From contig JAJXWH010000003.1 of NCBI GenBank assembly GCA_021781745.1, forward strand, positions 124,001 through 188,000: a stretch of 64,000 bases of DNA. Direction: 5' to 3'. Shown one piece after another: positions 16,514 to 25,791 of the stretch (position 1 is its first letter; every line of letters begins with the position of its first letter). The notes under the pieces are model-generated. The model searched no databases, was not told where the DNA came from, and saw only the letters and a program-made list of their open reading frames with translations. Origin of the DNA: Bacillota bacterium. GTDB lineage: Bacteria > Bacillota > Clostridia > Clostridiales > Clostridiaceae. The position numbers were made by a program, and so were the translations under genes.

Positions 16514-19249
16514 TTAACTTAACATAATTAAGTTATATTCATAATTATTATTGTTTAAAATATTCTTTTCTATTTCTTGACAAGTAAAGAAAATTATTTG
16601 ACTAAATTCTTGATTTATTAGTAATTTTAATGCTTTCTCTCTTCTTTCATCATCGTATTGAACAAAGGCATCATCTAAAAATAATGGAACATCTTTATTT
16701 TTGAATAGCATATTTATAAAAGAAAGTCTTAAGGCTAAATATAACTGATCTTTAGCTCCATTACTCAATATATCTCCTTCAAATAGTAATCCTTTATTTC
16801 TTACTTTTAACTTATACTCTTCTGATATTTTGGCCTCCTCATGCTCTCCATCTGTTAAGAAATTAAATTTTTCTATAACTTTATTATTTAAATCTGGACC
16901 AACGTTTTTTCTAATTTCATCGAATGATTCATGAAACATACTACTTACTAATTCTAAGGCTTTAAATTCCTTTTCTAATTTATTAATTTTTTCATTATTA
17001 ATTAATATTTCTTCCTCTATCTCAGGAATTTCTCTCTTTCCCAAATATCTTTTCTCAATAATATGCTCTAAATCCTTTATTTCTTTTTCAACTTTTAGAA
17101 GTTCATTTGATCTAGCCCTAATCTCAGCGTCTATTTCTTCCTCTGATTCATAAGAGTAGTTTATATCTTGGTTTATTATTTGCTTCATTTCTTCTTTTAT
17201 CTCATCTATATTTCTATCTTTAAGTAAAACCTTATAGGTTTCTTCTACATTTGCTAAAGCATTTTTAATTTCTTTCATCTTATTTATTTTTTCTTTATAA
17301 TCTTTTAAGCTAATATGCAAATCTGCTATTTCTACATTTTCTAATCCTAATATAGAAGTTTTTTTTCTTATTTCTAACTCTTTATCAACCAGTTGTTCAT
17401 CAATATTTTTAATTTCCTGCTTAATAACATCCATATCATACTCAATTCTTTGTATATTTACTAATAATTTTTCATAGGTCTCATATTTCTCTAACACTGC
17501 GTCTAGCGAATTGCATGATAGCACAGTAAATAAAGAGGCTATTACCCCTTTATTTTTATTATAACTTAATTTGATTTGTGTTATATCATATTTACTAATT
17601 TCTTCTTCTTTATTTTGGATAAGCAAGTTTACATTATCTTTATAGGTTTTATATTTGTCATACTGAGTTAATTTGTTTATAAAATCTTTATAGGACATAG
17701 AATTAGTTTTGCTCATATAAAAATTTAATTTTTCTTCATATTCGTTAATTCTTCCCTTTAATTTCTCAATAGCTTCACTATTCTTTCTCGAAAATTCACT
17801 TTTTTTTATTTCTAAAGAATATTTCAAATACAATCTGATTAATACAATTAATATAGGTATGAATGCTACCATTAAAGGTGTTACTTGTTTTACTACAGTA
17901 TAAACAAAAAGTAGAACACTAACGGAACCGATTGCATATATAAATTTTATATTTCTATAAGATTTTTTTAAATTCGTTTCTGAATTACTATAACCTTCAT
18001 TTTCTACTTTAAATTTTAATTCCTTTAATCCTTCTTTATAAGAATTAAAAGTTTCCTCAATTTCATCTCTATAAACTTTTATAAATTTCAAATCCGCAAT
18101 TTCATTAGCTTTTTTATTTACATCCATTTTAAATCTAGATATTGAATTTTGGATATTAATAATATCATTAAGCTTTTCTTCAAGATTCTTTATCTCATTT
18201 TTTAAGGTGTATATCTTTTCCTTGATATTACTTCCCATAGAGCTAAATACATTATAGGATTTTAAACTATCTTCTTTTTCTTTAATTTCTTCTTGTAATT
18301 GATTAAACTTTTCCAATTTTTCTTTTTTAACATCTAACAAGCTAAAATATCTAGCACATTTTTCATTAATTTCTTCCAAAAAATCTATAGTTATGTAATC
18401 ATTACCCTTTTTAAGTTCTTCACTAATAGCATTCTGTCTTCGCCTAAGTTCCTCCCCTTTAATAAAGTAATTACTTATTTCTTTATAGTCTTTTTGGAGC
18501 TTTATCTTTTTAATATATTTCTTATATAAATCTAATTTCTGTATCTGCTCTTTTATATAAATTTTAAGTTCTTTCTTTTTTATTAAATTTTCCTCATTAT
18601 CAACACTTTCTTCTCCTAATTTATAGGCTTCCCTCAGTTCTCCATTAAGAAAATTAGCTTTTTCTTTTAATAAATCAAGAGACCCACCTTTTCTAACACC
18701 AATTAACTGCCTTTTTTGCTTTTCTAATTTTTCAATAATTTTCTTTATTGAAGTATTCTCATCTCCAGTATTATAGATATTAGTTATCTTCTCCATTATC
18801 TCTTCTTCTTTATCTTTGGAAACTATAACTCCTAACTGACTTATAAATAAAGTTTTAACAAAAGTTGCTGAATTAATATCAAAGAAATATTTTCCCGGTT
18901 CATTTTTATAATCAAACTCTATGACATCGCCTGTTATTTCATCTAGTATTTCGCATGTATCTTCTTTTTTTACTGTACCAAAGGTCCGCTTTATGATATA
19001 TCCTCTTCCCATATATTCGATAATTAACTCGCCCGAAATCTTTTCACCAGTTAATGGTAAATATCTTTTTCTATCACTAAATTTACTTCTAGAACTATCT
19101 ATTCCATACAGCCATACTTTAATAAAATTCTCTATTGAACTTTTTCCCCGTTCATTTTTTCCGTATATTAAATTAAAACCTTTTGTGAAATTTAGATTTT
19201 TTTCTTTTACCCCCGCAAAATATTTTATATATATTTTCTTAATTATCAT
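16514..19249 (-). CDS. yhaN: YhaN-like SMC/SbcC-family ATPase
   Basis: A 911-residue ABC-type ATPase with the two halves of the nucleotide site at the ends: Walker A YGKNERGKSSIENF (about 29-42) and Walker B PLFLDDAFVQYDDERR near 860, with LSNGAKDQLYLALRLSF as ABC signature. Long coiled coils lie between. A hydrophobic pair near 425-465 (AIGSVSVLLFVYTVV, LMVAFIPILIVLIRLYL) is like Bacillus YhaN and unlike true SbcC. The start overlaps the phosphoesterase stop by 11 bases, so the two are translationally coupled. The pair probably forms a DNA-end processing complex at the membrane; this is inferred from family. Confidence 0.83.
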   Translation of the reverse strand: MIIKKIYIKYFAGVKEKNLNFTKGFNLIYGKNERGKSSIENFIKVWLYGIDSSRSKFSDRKRYLPLTGEKISGELIIEYMGRGYIIKRTFGTVKKEDTCEILDEITGDVIEFDYKNEPGKYFFDINSATFVKTLFISQLGVIVSKDKEEEIMEKITNIYNTGDENTSIKKIIEKLEKQKRQLIGVRKGGSLDLLKEKANFLNGELREAYKLGEESVDNEENLIKKKELKIYIKEQIQKLDLYKKYIKKIKLQKDYKEISNYFIKGEELRRRQNAISEELKKGNDYITIDFLEEINEKCARYFSLLDVKKEKLEKFNQLQEEIKEKEDSLKSYNVFSSMGSNIKEKIYTLKNEIKNLEEKLNDIINIQNSISRFKMDVNKKANEIADLKFIKVYRDEIEETFNSYKEGLKELKFKVENEGYSNSETNLKKSYRNIKFIYAIGSVSVLLFVYTVVKQVTPLMVAFIPILIVLIRLYLKYSLEIKKSEFSRKNSEAIEKLKGRINEYEEKLNFYMSKTNSMSYKDFINKLTQYDKYKTYKDNVNLLIQNKEEEISKYDITQIKLSYNKNKGVIASLFTVLSCNSLDAVLEKYETYEKLLVNIQRIEYDMDVIKQEIKNIDEQLVDKELEIRKKTSILGLENVEIADLHISLKDYKEKINKMKEIKNALANVEETYKVLLKDRNIDEIKEEMKQIINQDINYSYESEEEIDAEIRARSNELLKVEKEIKDLEHIIEKRYLGKREIPEIEEEILINNEKINKLEKEFKALELVSSMFHESFDEIRKNVGPDLNNKVIEKFNFLTDGEHEEAKISEEYKLKVRNKGLLFEGDILSNGAKDQLYLALRLSFINMLFKNKDVPLFLDDAFVQYDDERREKALKLLINQEFSQIIFFTCQEIEKNILNNNNYEYNLIMLS

Positions 19250-20372
19250 AAACCTTTACCTCATCACCAGAAATGCTTTGAAGCCCCATCTTTAGCGCTA
19301 AATTTATAATTTCTCTTTCCTCCTCTGTTTGTGCCTCCTGTAACTTTTTATATATCTTTTTAGCAAATATGCTTTTTAAGGAATATCCCTTAATTAATTC
19401 ATTTATATCTAACTCAATCTCACTTCTATCAATAATTTTTACAAAATAAAATTCATTTTTAAGTAGTTCCTCTAAAATTTCTTCACTTATTGTAAATTCC
19501 TCGGACACTTGTCCTTTCAAAATTATCTTATAATAATTATTTTTCCTATGGGAGTTTGGAATTTCATTGACGATCTTATTTTTTATTTCATTATGTCCAA
19601 AACATCCTTTAATATCTATTTCTCTTTCATAATAGTTCCTAATTGATGTTCTAATAAATTTACTTTCAACAAATCCATCTTTAAGTTCTAAAAAAACTAT
19701 TCCTTTATCCTCTAGTTCATCAAATCCTCTCCCTTGAGGACATCCACTATAACTATAATATGTATTATCTGCTTTTTTAACCTCTGAGAATTTATGCCTA
19801 TGTCCAAGTGCCACATAATCCATATTGCTTTTAGCTATTTCATCCTCCGTAATTGGATTATAGTCATTTCCATCTCTTGAAGACGTAATTTCACCATGTA
19901 TAACCATAATATTATTATATCCATCTACTCTTTTTACTTCTTTTAATAAAGATTTATTTACATGAGGAGTATTAAATCCAGCTCCCCAAACTACCGTATT
20001 TAGTTCTCCTAAAACCACATTTTCCATCTGACCTTTAAATATATGAACATTTTCAGGCCATTCTACAATGCTATAGAAAGACTTCTCATTAAATGGATCA
20101 TGATTTCCTGGACTTATAAACACTTTTATTTTTTGTATTCTTTCAAAGCAATTTTTTATAAAATAGAGGGTAGTTTTATTTACAGATAAGTTATCAAATA
20201 TATCTCCCGCAATTAGAAGAATATCTACCTCTTTTTCTATACATATTTTTATTATAGTTTCAAAAACCTGCTTTAATTCTTCCTTACTCTGTAACGCTTC
20301 CTTAGGTGTTAATCCACTAAAAGGAGTATCAAAATGTATATCAGCAGTATGCAATATTTTAATTTTCTTCAT
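19239..20372 (-). CDS. yhaO: YhaO/SbcD-like metallophosphoesterase
   Basis: Calcineurin-like phosphoesterase predicted to be the nuclease partner of the downstream ATPase. The start at 20372 (MKKIKILHTADIHFDTPF) follows AGGTGA; 45 upstream codons are not conserved-looking. The 377-residue protein has the di-metal motifs DIHFD (about 11), GDIFDNLS (about 59), GNHDPFNE (about 88), IHGE (about 160) and GHRHKF (about 195). The C-terminal region (about 280-377) matches the cap domain of SbcD/YhaO proteins only in general style. Confidence 0.83.
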   Translation of the reverse strand: MKKIKILHTADIHFDTPFSGLTPKEALQSKEELKQVFETIIKICIEKEVDILLIAGDIFDNLSVNKTTLYFIKNCFERIQKIKVFISPGNHDPFNEKSFYSIVEWPENVHIFKGQMENVVLGELNTVVWGAGFNTPHVNKSLLKEVKRVDGYNNIMVIHGEITSSRDGNDYNPITEDEIAKSNMDYVALGHRHKFSEVKKADNTYYSYSGCPQGRGFDELEDKGIVFLELKDGFVESKFIRTSIRNYYEREIDIKGCFGHNEIKNKIVNEIPNSHRKNNYYKIILKGQVSEEFTISEEILEELLKNEFYFVKIIDRSEIELDINELIKGYSLKSIFAKKIYKKLQEAQTEEEREIINLALKMGLQSISGDEVKVYDN

Positions 20373-20490
20373 ATAATCACCTATAATTATTTTATAAACG
20401 AACCTTTGTTCTAATTCTATCATGAAAATTAAAAAGAGTCCAAGGTTATACCTTGTTATGCTTTCAAATAATGTCTTTTTCATAAAAAGA

Positions 20491-20525
20491 AGAGATACAT
20501 TACACATCTGTGTAACGCATCTCTC
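20491..20525 (-). terminator. Terminator of the spore protein gene
   Basis: A 14-bp stem with two mismatches and a 4-base loop, followed on the minus strand by a T-rich run. It lies 70 bases after the stop of the small acid-soluble protein gene. Confidence 0.75.
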
Positions 20526-20594
20526 ACTTTTGGAATATGATATATGATACTTACATATATCAGAAGTCTAATTTAAAGAATTAGTGTACTCTTC

Positions 20595-20783
20595 TTAGAT
20601 TCTGCTTTCATATTCCTCTACCATTCTTTTTACCATTTCTCCGCCTACTGAACCACATTGTCTAGAACTTAAGTTTCCATTATATTCTTTAAATGGAACC
20701 CCTAGTTCTTGAGCTACTTCGTTCTTAAATTTCTCTAAGCCGTGTCTTGCTTCTGGAACTAATGTCCTATTATTACTTGACAT
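20595..20783 (-). CDS. Alpha/beta-type small acid-soluble spore protein
   Basis: These small proteins coat DNA in the dormant spore and protect it from UV and heat. The 62-residue product has both family signatures: the GPR protease region around ARHGLEKFKNEVAQELG (Glu-rich, cleavage site near FKNEVAQE) and the C-terminal GNLSSRQCGSVGGEMVKRMVEEYE DNA-binding part. GGAGG lies upstream. It is monocistronic with its own terminator, as expected for a gene switched on in the forespore by sigma-G. It shows that the host forms endospores. Confidence 0.95.
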   Translation of the reverse strand: MSSNNRTLVPEARHGLEKFKNEVAQELGVPFKEYNGNLSSRQCGSVGGEMVKRMVEEYESRI

Positions 20784-20987
20784 AACGATCCCCTCCTCGG
20801 TTAATTTGGTAGGAGTCAGTAGATAAAATTTAAATTAATTTCACCTGCCGACAATAGTATTTTAACCTTCGTATTCTTTTTTATTCTTATTAATATAAGG
20901 GTAATCTTCAAAATTTATCCGCATAGTTAGCCACTAATAATATAATAGCCACCAAATAATTCTCTATTTATCTTATTCTTTAATTAG

Positions 20988-22004
20988 TTAAACTACAATT
21001 TCCCTTAAAGTAGCCTCAATATCTATCTTGGCATCAACAAAAATATTATTTCTTTCTGTAATATAATAGTTTAGCAAATCAATTGTTATTAAATTTAATT
21101 CATTAATATCCTTATCTGTAATTAAATTTATATCTTCAGCTTTCTTTAGATAATTATTCATATCCCTAAAAAATCTAATTAGCTCATCTTTTATCAAGTC
21201 TGTTGATATAAATTCATCACTCATACTTAGTAATCTTTGTTTAAGATCTAACGCTTTGATTGGAAATAACAAATACATATTTTTTTGAAACAATTGTTTA
21301 AAATCATATTTCCAACTTTTTATTATATTAATTTTATAGTCAATATTTTCGCCTTCCTGATCACATTTATATTCATATATATCAGGAACCTCAATAGTTG
21401 AATTTAACATTATTAGACATTTATCATACTTTTCTTTTAGATTATTGTCTATACTATATTCCTCATGTTCCTTTTTCTTTTTGTTAAAATTTATTATATT
21501 ATTTCCAGTAGCTAAATCTATTTTACTTATAACTAGTGCTAAATTATTATCATCTTTGGTTTGAAATTGTATTCTATATTCAAAGTTCTTATATTCATCT
21601 TCTGCAAGAATTCTAAGATTATAATTAGAATCATTCAAAATTATTATTTCACTATTATTTATATTTTCTTTGCTATTAATAAATTCAATTTTGGTATTTG
21701 AACTCAATTCATCATTATATATGGAATTAATAAACTTAATTAGTAGTAAGTTATTGTTTAAAGAAAAAATCCTTCTCATTATTTTACTGAGATTATTTTC
21801 ATTCTTGTTATATTTTTTATTATTTAAATTATTTAAACCTATACATCCTTCTTTATCTTCAAAAAAGTCAAATATTTCTTTGAAGGTAAGACATGATTTA
21901 TTATAATCTTTTTGTTCATTATTAATTCTATCGAAATCTAAAAAATTATTTATACTTTTATTCTTTTCCTTTTTTACTTCATTTAATAAAATTAATTTAT
22001 TCAT
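20988..22004 (-). CDS. Uncharacterised protein, possible divergent PD-(D/E)XK (Rpn-like) protein
   Basis: A 338-residue, very Asn/Lys/Ile-rich protein. The segment YNLRILAEDEYKNFEYRIQF followed by QTKDDNNLALVISK (about 130-165) resembles the 'D-E-x-x-x-x-H-I-E-F-Q-T-K' core of the Rpn/YhgA-like PD-(D/E)XK families common in Clostridium. The later IIKSWKYDFKQLFQKNMYLLFPIKALDLKQ matches the 'lower half' of the same group in style. The core is diverged (YRIQFQT), so nuclease activity is uncertain. Its base composition is even more AT-rich than its neighbours. Identification is by memory of family pattern only. Confidence 0.4.
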   Translation of the reverse strand: MNKLILLNEVKKEKNKSINNFLDFDRINNEQKDYNKSCLTFKEIFDFFEDKEGCIGLNNLNNKKYNKNENNLSKIMRRIFSLNNNLLLIKFINSIYNDELSSNTKIEFINSKENINNSEIIILNDSNYNLRILAEDEYKNFEYRIQFQTKDDNNLALVISKIDLATGNNIINFNKKKKEHEEYSIDNNLKEKYDKCLIMLNSTIEVPDIYEYKCDQEGENIDYKINIIKSWKYDFKQLFQKNMYLLFPIKALDLKQRLLSMSDEFISTDLIKDELIRFFRDMNNYLKKAEDINLITDKDINELNLITIDLLNYYITERNNIFVDAKIDIEATLREIVV

Positions 22005-22374
22005 ATTGCATTCACCACCTCACAATGGATTATTTCCATAATATGTTACTAATATGCAAATATTGAATTATTTTATAAAAAATAATCTTAGAAACATAAA
22101 GTGACACTGTGTTGATTTTTAAATATTAATTTTATTCTTACTTTAATATTATACTAAAATAAATATATACTTTTTTCAAAAAAAATCAAGTGATTTTTAT
22201 TATTGTACTATCAATTTTTGTCTAACGTAATATTATTTCGATCAATTTATATGAATTATAATAAATTTTGTATATTCTCACAACCCCAAAATTGAATTTC
22301 TATATTTTTCTCTAATTTAATAAATTATACAAAATCTTTTCTCCCGTAAAAAATAATATTGTGTTGTAAAAAAT
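22005..22374. other. Very AT-rich spacer, no feature found
   Basis: About 370 bases, near 85% A+T, upstream of the uncharacterised 338-residue protein gene. A minus-strand promoter must be here. No ORF, repeat or hairpin beyond chance level is evident. Confidence 0.5.
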
Positions 22375-22617
22375 TTATTTTAGCTGAATCTTCAACTCTC
22401 TATATTTTACAATTAACTCTTGTGTTTCACTAATCCATTGCGCTTTAATTTTATTTGCTAATTCTTCCAATACCTTTTGCCTGCTTGCAACATGATACCT
22501 ATTAAATTGAATTATCTTTCCCTCTTCAATTTTTTTAATATAATTACTATTTAAATGACCCTTGAAAGGTCGTATTTCTAGTGTTGCATGTAATTTATCT
22601 GCCGATAACATATACAT
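22375..22617 (-). CDS. Small uncharacterised protein
   Basis: An 80-residue protein with a strong ribosome site (AAGGAGGAATAAAAAATG). It starts MYMLSADKLHATLEIRPFKG and has a helical, charged C-terminal half (KVLEELANKIKAQWISETQELIVKYRELKI). I recognise no domain. It lies 57 bases downstream of the DUF3850 gene on the same strand, so the two may form a small accessory operon. Confidence 0.55.
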   Translation of the reverse strand: MYMLSADKLHATLEIRPFKGHLNSNYIKKIEEGKIIQFNRYHVASRQKVLEELANKIKAQWISETQELIVKYRELKIQLK

Positions 22618-22674
22618 TTTTTATTCCTCCTTATTCATAAGCATTTTTAATAATTATCGACCTTGCTGAAGTTT

Positions 22675-23190
22675 TTATACCTTTTCTTTTAATATATTTT
22701 TAATTTTTTCTAAATGCTTTGAATAATCTTCAATTACAATATCAGCTTTTATTCCTATTTTCTCTAAAGCACCTAAGGAAGATTGCACTTTATCCCAAAA
22801 TTCTTCTATTGCATTATTTATATCATTCTTAATTATAGCTGTTTCAAACTCATCATTTTCCTCTTCGACCTTTCTTAATTGATTCATTAATGTTGTTTCA
22901 CTTATTCCTATATTTTTCAGTTCTACACATAAAGTATTTTTTAATCCTAATATACAGAATTCCTCTTCAAGTCCGCAATGACCACCTTTTTGTATATATG
23001 AAACTTCTTTGATTATTTCTCTTTGTGCATACCCAGTCGAATCTCCCTGCTCCCTTAATACGAGGATATCTCCAGCATTAAATCCAGTATCATTTCTCCT
23101 AACCTCAAATGTTTTAATACCTTCTTTTATTGCTTTATAATTCTGTGACGATATCTTTAATTTATGTACCATTAAATCCTCTTCTTTCAC
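22675..23190 (-). CDS. DUF3850 (ASCH/PUA-like) domain protein with extra C-terminal domain
   Basis: The N-terminal 75 residues (MVHKLKISSQNYKAIKEGIK, FEVRRNDTGFNAGDILVLRE, YIQKGGHCGLEEEFCILGLK) match the DUF3850 pattern, an ASCH-related RNA-binding fold often carried by phages. A second, helical domain (about 85-171, EVEEENDEFETAIIKNDINNAIEEFWDKVQSSLGALEKIG) looks like a MazG-type or uncharacterised helical region with an E-E-N-D/E pattern; this part is uncertain. The start may be residue 7 (MVHK). Together with the following 80-residue protein it looks like phage-derived cargo. Confidence 0.65.
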   Translation of the reverse strand: MKEEDLMVHKLKISSQNYKAIKEGIKTFEVRRNDTGFNAGDILVLREQGDSTGYAQREIIKEVSYIQKGGHCGLEEEFCILGLKNTLCVELKNIGISETTLMNQLRKVEEENDEFETAIIKNDINNAIEEFWDKVQSSLGALEKIGIKADIVIEDYSKHLEKIKNILKEKV

Positions 23191-23383
23191 TAAATATTTT
23201 ATTAAAATAAGTAATGATTTTATTAATTATTTTTTAACTGCAATAATTAATAAACTAACAATACGTTGTAATCATAAAAAAATAATTCTATATCTTTATA
23301 AAAATATTGTTTCAATAAATTACTATTACTATTCTTAGTAAAAAATTAGATAAATAAAAAATTTAATTGTTAAAATTAAAACC

Positions 23384-23418
23384 AAAAAGAGTTGGTAAAA
23401 AAATTACCAACTCATAAA
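23384..23418 (-). terminator. Terminator of tRNA-Trp
   Basis: Stem GAGTTGGTAA paired with TTACCAACTC (23389-23398 and 23404-23413), followed on the minus strand by a T run. It lies about 45 bases past the tRNA 3' end. Confidence 0.8.
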
Positions 23419-23457
23419 ATCTTTTTAAATTATAATATTATATAATAGAAATTTAAA

Positions 23458-23532
23458 TGGCAGGGGCAGTAGGATTTGAACCCACAACCAATGGTTTTGG
23501 AGACCACTACTCTACCGTTGAGCCATACCCCT
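23458..23532 (-). tRNA. tRNA-Trp (anticodon CCA)
   Basis: The minus strand folds into a full cloverleaf. The acceptor is AGGGGTA with TGCCCCT (one T-G pair), the discriminator is G, and CCA is encoded. The anticodon stem GTGGT/ACCAT flanks the loop CTCCAAA with anticodon CCA. The T arm has GGTTCAAATCC. The length with CCA is 75 bases. Confidence 0.95.
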
Positions 23533-23544
23533 AAGACAAATAGT

Positions 23545-23574
23545 ATTTTATCATGTACTAATAACTTATGTCAA
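23545..23574 (-). promoter_or_regulatory. Sigma-A promoter of tRNA-Trp
   Basis: On the minus strand, -35 TTGACA (23569-23574), 18-base spacer, -10 TAAAAT (23545-23550). It lies a dozen bases before the tRNA. Confidence 0.7.
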
Positions 23575-23648
23575 GAAATTTATCATTTTATTTTTTAAAA
23601 AATAATTAAAGACGCTTTTAGCAAAAAAGTAGTTTTTTTAAATACTTC

Positions 23649-23677
23649 TTGTTTAAGTATCAATATTATTCTATAAT
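23649..23677 (+). promoter_or_regulatory. Sigma-A promoter of the flavin oxidoreductase gene
   Basis: -35 TTGTTT (23649-23654), 17-base spacer, -10 TATAAT (23672-23677), about 67 bases upstream of the ATG. Confidence 0.6.
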
Positions 23678-23743
23678 ATAGTAAAATACTTTGATTGTCA
23701 AAATATTTTATTGTCGATTTTTTCGTGAAAGGATATATGTAAA

Positions 23744-24811
23744 ATGAATTTTAATTCTCTTAAAATTGGAAATTTAGTAGCTCCTATTCCTATTATTCAA
23801 GGAGGCATGGGAATTGGTGTTTCATCTTCCAACTTAGCTGCTGCTGTTGCAAATGCTGGTGGAATTGGAATCATTTCTGCTGCACAGCTTGGTTATAAAG
23901 AAGATGATTTTGAAAAGAACCCTTTAGAGGCAAATTTAAGGGCTTTAAAAAAACATATTACTCTTGCAAAATCTAAAGCTGTAAATGGTATTATAGGAAT
24001 TAATGCTATGGTTGCAACTAATAATTATGAAGACCATATTAAAGCTGCAATAGAAGCTGGAGTTGATTTAATAATTTCTGGTGCTGGACTTCCTACTATG
24101 TTACCTAAAATAGTAAAAGGTTCCTCTGTTAAAATTGCACCTATAGTTTCTTCTTTAAAGGCCGCAAAAGTAATTTTGAAGCTTTGGGATAAGCATGATA
24201 ATGTAGCTCCAGATCTTGTTGTAATTGAAGGTCCAAAAGCTGGTGGTCATTTAGGATTTAAAGTAGAAGAATTAGAAGATGAAAATCTAGACTTTGATAA
24301 AGCCGTTGTAGATATAATCGATGAAACAAAAAAATACGCAGAAAAGTATAATAAGGAAATTCCAGTAGTAGTAGCTGGAGGAGTTTTTGATGGATATGAT
24401 ATTGCTAAATATCTTAAATTAGGAGCTAGTGGGGTTCAAATGGCAACAAGATTTGTCGCTACTGAAGAATGTGATGCTTCTGATGAATTTAAAAACGCCT
24501 ATGTTAATTGTACGAAAGATGATATACAAATAGTAAAAAGTCCTGTTGGAATGCCAGGCAGAGCCCTTAAAAATCCTTTTGTTAAAAGAACTTCTACTGA
24601 AAAGGAAAAAATTACTCACTGCTATAATTGTCTAACACCTTGTAATCCTGCAAATACGCCTTACTGTATAAGTAAAGCTTTAATAAATGCAGTAAAAGGT
24701 GATCTTGATGAAGGACTTATCTTCTGTGGTGAGAATGCAAGTAGAATTACAAAAATAACTACTGTTAAAGAACTTATGGATGAATTAGTTTCAGAACTAA
24801 AAAATGCATAG
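23744..24811 (+). CDS. NAD(P)H-dependent flavin oxidoreductase (nitronate monooxygenase/FabK-like)
   Basis: A TIM-barrel FMN enzyme of the 2-nitropropane dioxygenase/YrpB/FabK family. Motifs: IIQGGMGIGVSSSNLAAAVA at the N-terminus, INAMVAT, GAGLPTMLP, VIEGPKAGGHLGF (catalytic His region, about 160-170), VVAGGVFDGYDIAKYLKLGASGVQMATRF (phosphate binding, about 210-238). A C-terminal Cys-rich piece (HCYNCLTPCNPANTPYCISKAL) is seen in clostridial members. At 355 residues it is longer than FabK. It could be a nitronate monooxygenase or an enoyl reductase-like enzyme; no fatty-acid genes are near, so I prefer the generic name. Single gene with its own promoter and terminator. Confidence 0.83.
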   Translation: MNFNSLKIGNLVAPIPIIQGGMGIGVSSSNLAAAVANAGGIGIISAAQLGYKEDDFEKNPLEANLRALKKHITLAKSKAVNGIIGINAMVATNNYEDHIKAAIEAGVDLIISGAGLPTMLPKIVKGSSVKIAPIVSSLKAAKVILKLWDKHDNVAPDLVVIEGPKAGGHLGFKVEELEDENLDFDKAVVDIIDETKKYAEKYNKEIPVVVAGGVFDGYDIAKYLKLGASGVQMATRFVATEECDASDEFKNAYVNCTKDDIQIVKSPVGMPGRALKNPFVKRTSTEKEKITHCYNCLTPCNPANTPYCISKALINAVKGDLDEGLIFCGENASRITKITTVKELMDELVSELKNA

Positions 24812-24819
24812 TTTATAAA

Positions 24820-24878
24820 AATGGACTGTCTAATAAATAGCTTTTTATAAAGCAAATTTATAGGACAGTCCATTATTT
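24820..24878 (+). terminator. Terminator of the flavin oxidoreductase gene
   Basis: Arms ATGGACTGTC (24821-24830) and GACAGTCCAT (24864-24873) pair perfectly, followed by a T-rich run. Confidence 0.75.
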
Positions 24879-24950
24879 TAGATTTTTTTAAGGCCACAAT
24901 ATTCGCTGAACTTATGCACAATCAAAAAATAACAAGTTCATATGCCTTAA

Positions 24951-25331
24951 TTAAGCATTTTTGTAAGCTATTACTTCAACCTCACATAAAACTGCCTTTG
25001 GAAGTTCTTTTACAGCTACACAAGAACGCGCTGGCTTACTAATGAAATATTTAGCATAAACTTCATTAAATTTAGCAAAATCGCTCATGTTTGCTATAAA
25101 ACAAGTTGTTTTTATAACGTTGCTAAAATCAACATTATTTGCTTCTAATATAGCAGAAATGTTTTTCATTACTTGTAGTGCCTGCTCCTCTATATTTGAG
25201 CCTACAATTTCACCTGTTGCTGGATCTAAAGGTATTTGTCCTGATGTAAATAATAAATCGCCAAAGCTTATTGCTTGAGAATATGGTCCAATAGCTGCAG
25301 GAGCCTTTTCTGTATTTGTTACTTTTAACAT
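24951..25331 (-). CDS. ridA: RidA family enamine/imine deaminase
   Basis: RidA hydrolyses reactive enamines and imines, mainly 2-aminoacrylate from PLP enzymes, to ketoacid and ammonia. The 126-residue protein has the family signatures GPYSQAISFGDLLFTSGQIP (about 16-35), and SRPARSCVAVKELPKAVLCEVEVIA-type C-terminus with the substrate-binding Arg in KPARSCV. GGAGG precedes the ATG. It lies at the edge of the purine/molybdenum locus, whose YgeX should release 2-aminoacrylate, so a protective role there is a fair inference. The long palindromes follow upstream. Confidence 0.93.
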   Translation of the reverse strand: MLKVTNTEKAPAAIGPYSQAISFGDLLFTSGQIPLDPATGEIVGSNIEEQALQVMKNISAILEANNVDFSNVIKTTCFIANMSDFAKFNEVYAKYFISKPARSCVAVKELPKAVLCEVEVIAYKNA

Positions 25332-25400
25332 TTTTCAATTCCTCCAAATTAAATAGAATAAATATAATTATATTATTTTTAATAAAATAATAGATAAACA

Positions 25401-25653
25401 ACATGTAAGCTAGACTTATGTGGTAGCTTACCGAAATAATAAAGATTTTTGTTACGAAAAACTATGAAAATATCGCTGAAGGCTCTAAGTTGCAAGTTGC
25501 ACTCACTTTAGCATGTTCCCGCTTTCAGCGTGACAAGCTAAAGTGAGACAACCTACAACTAAGAGCCTTTAACAGCTCATTTTCAAATGTTTTCTACACA
25601 AAAATATTTATTATTTCTAGTTAAGATATCCACATGAAGATTTAGTAAATATG
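25401..25653. repeat. ~250-bp near-complete palindrome
   Basis: The two halves, centred near 25527, pair almost end to end: TATGTGGTAGCTTAC near 25418 with the complement ending CCACATGAAG near 25639, GAAATAATAAAGATTTTTG near 25433 with its partner near 25605, AAGGCTCT near 25479 with AGAGCCTTT near 25563, and CTCACTTTAGC near 25502 with GCTAAAGTGAG near 25537. Small mismatches and one or two base gaps interrupt the stem. No protein is encoded. It could be a non-autonomous mobile element or a structured RNA. Its sequence differs from the repeat at 25792. Confidence 0.75.
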
Positions 25654-25791
25654 TAAGTATATTAATATAATAAGTCCAATTATAATGTTTGATATCTATA
25701 ATATAATAAATTCATATTTCCTACTTCAACTTTTTTAATTTGTAATTTATATTATAATTTTACTCGTATTATGTCATATATTCAACCTTTA

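Noticed and set aside
20800..23458. Integrative element using the tRNA-Trp 3' end
   Set aside because: No second copy of the tRNA 3' end and no integrase were found on the far side.
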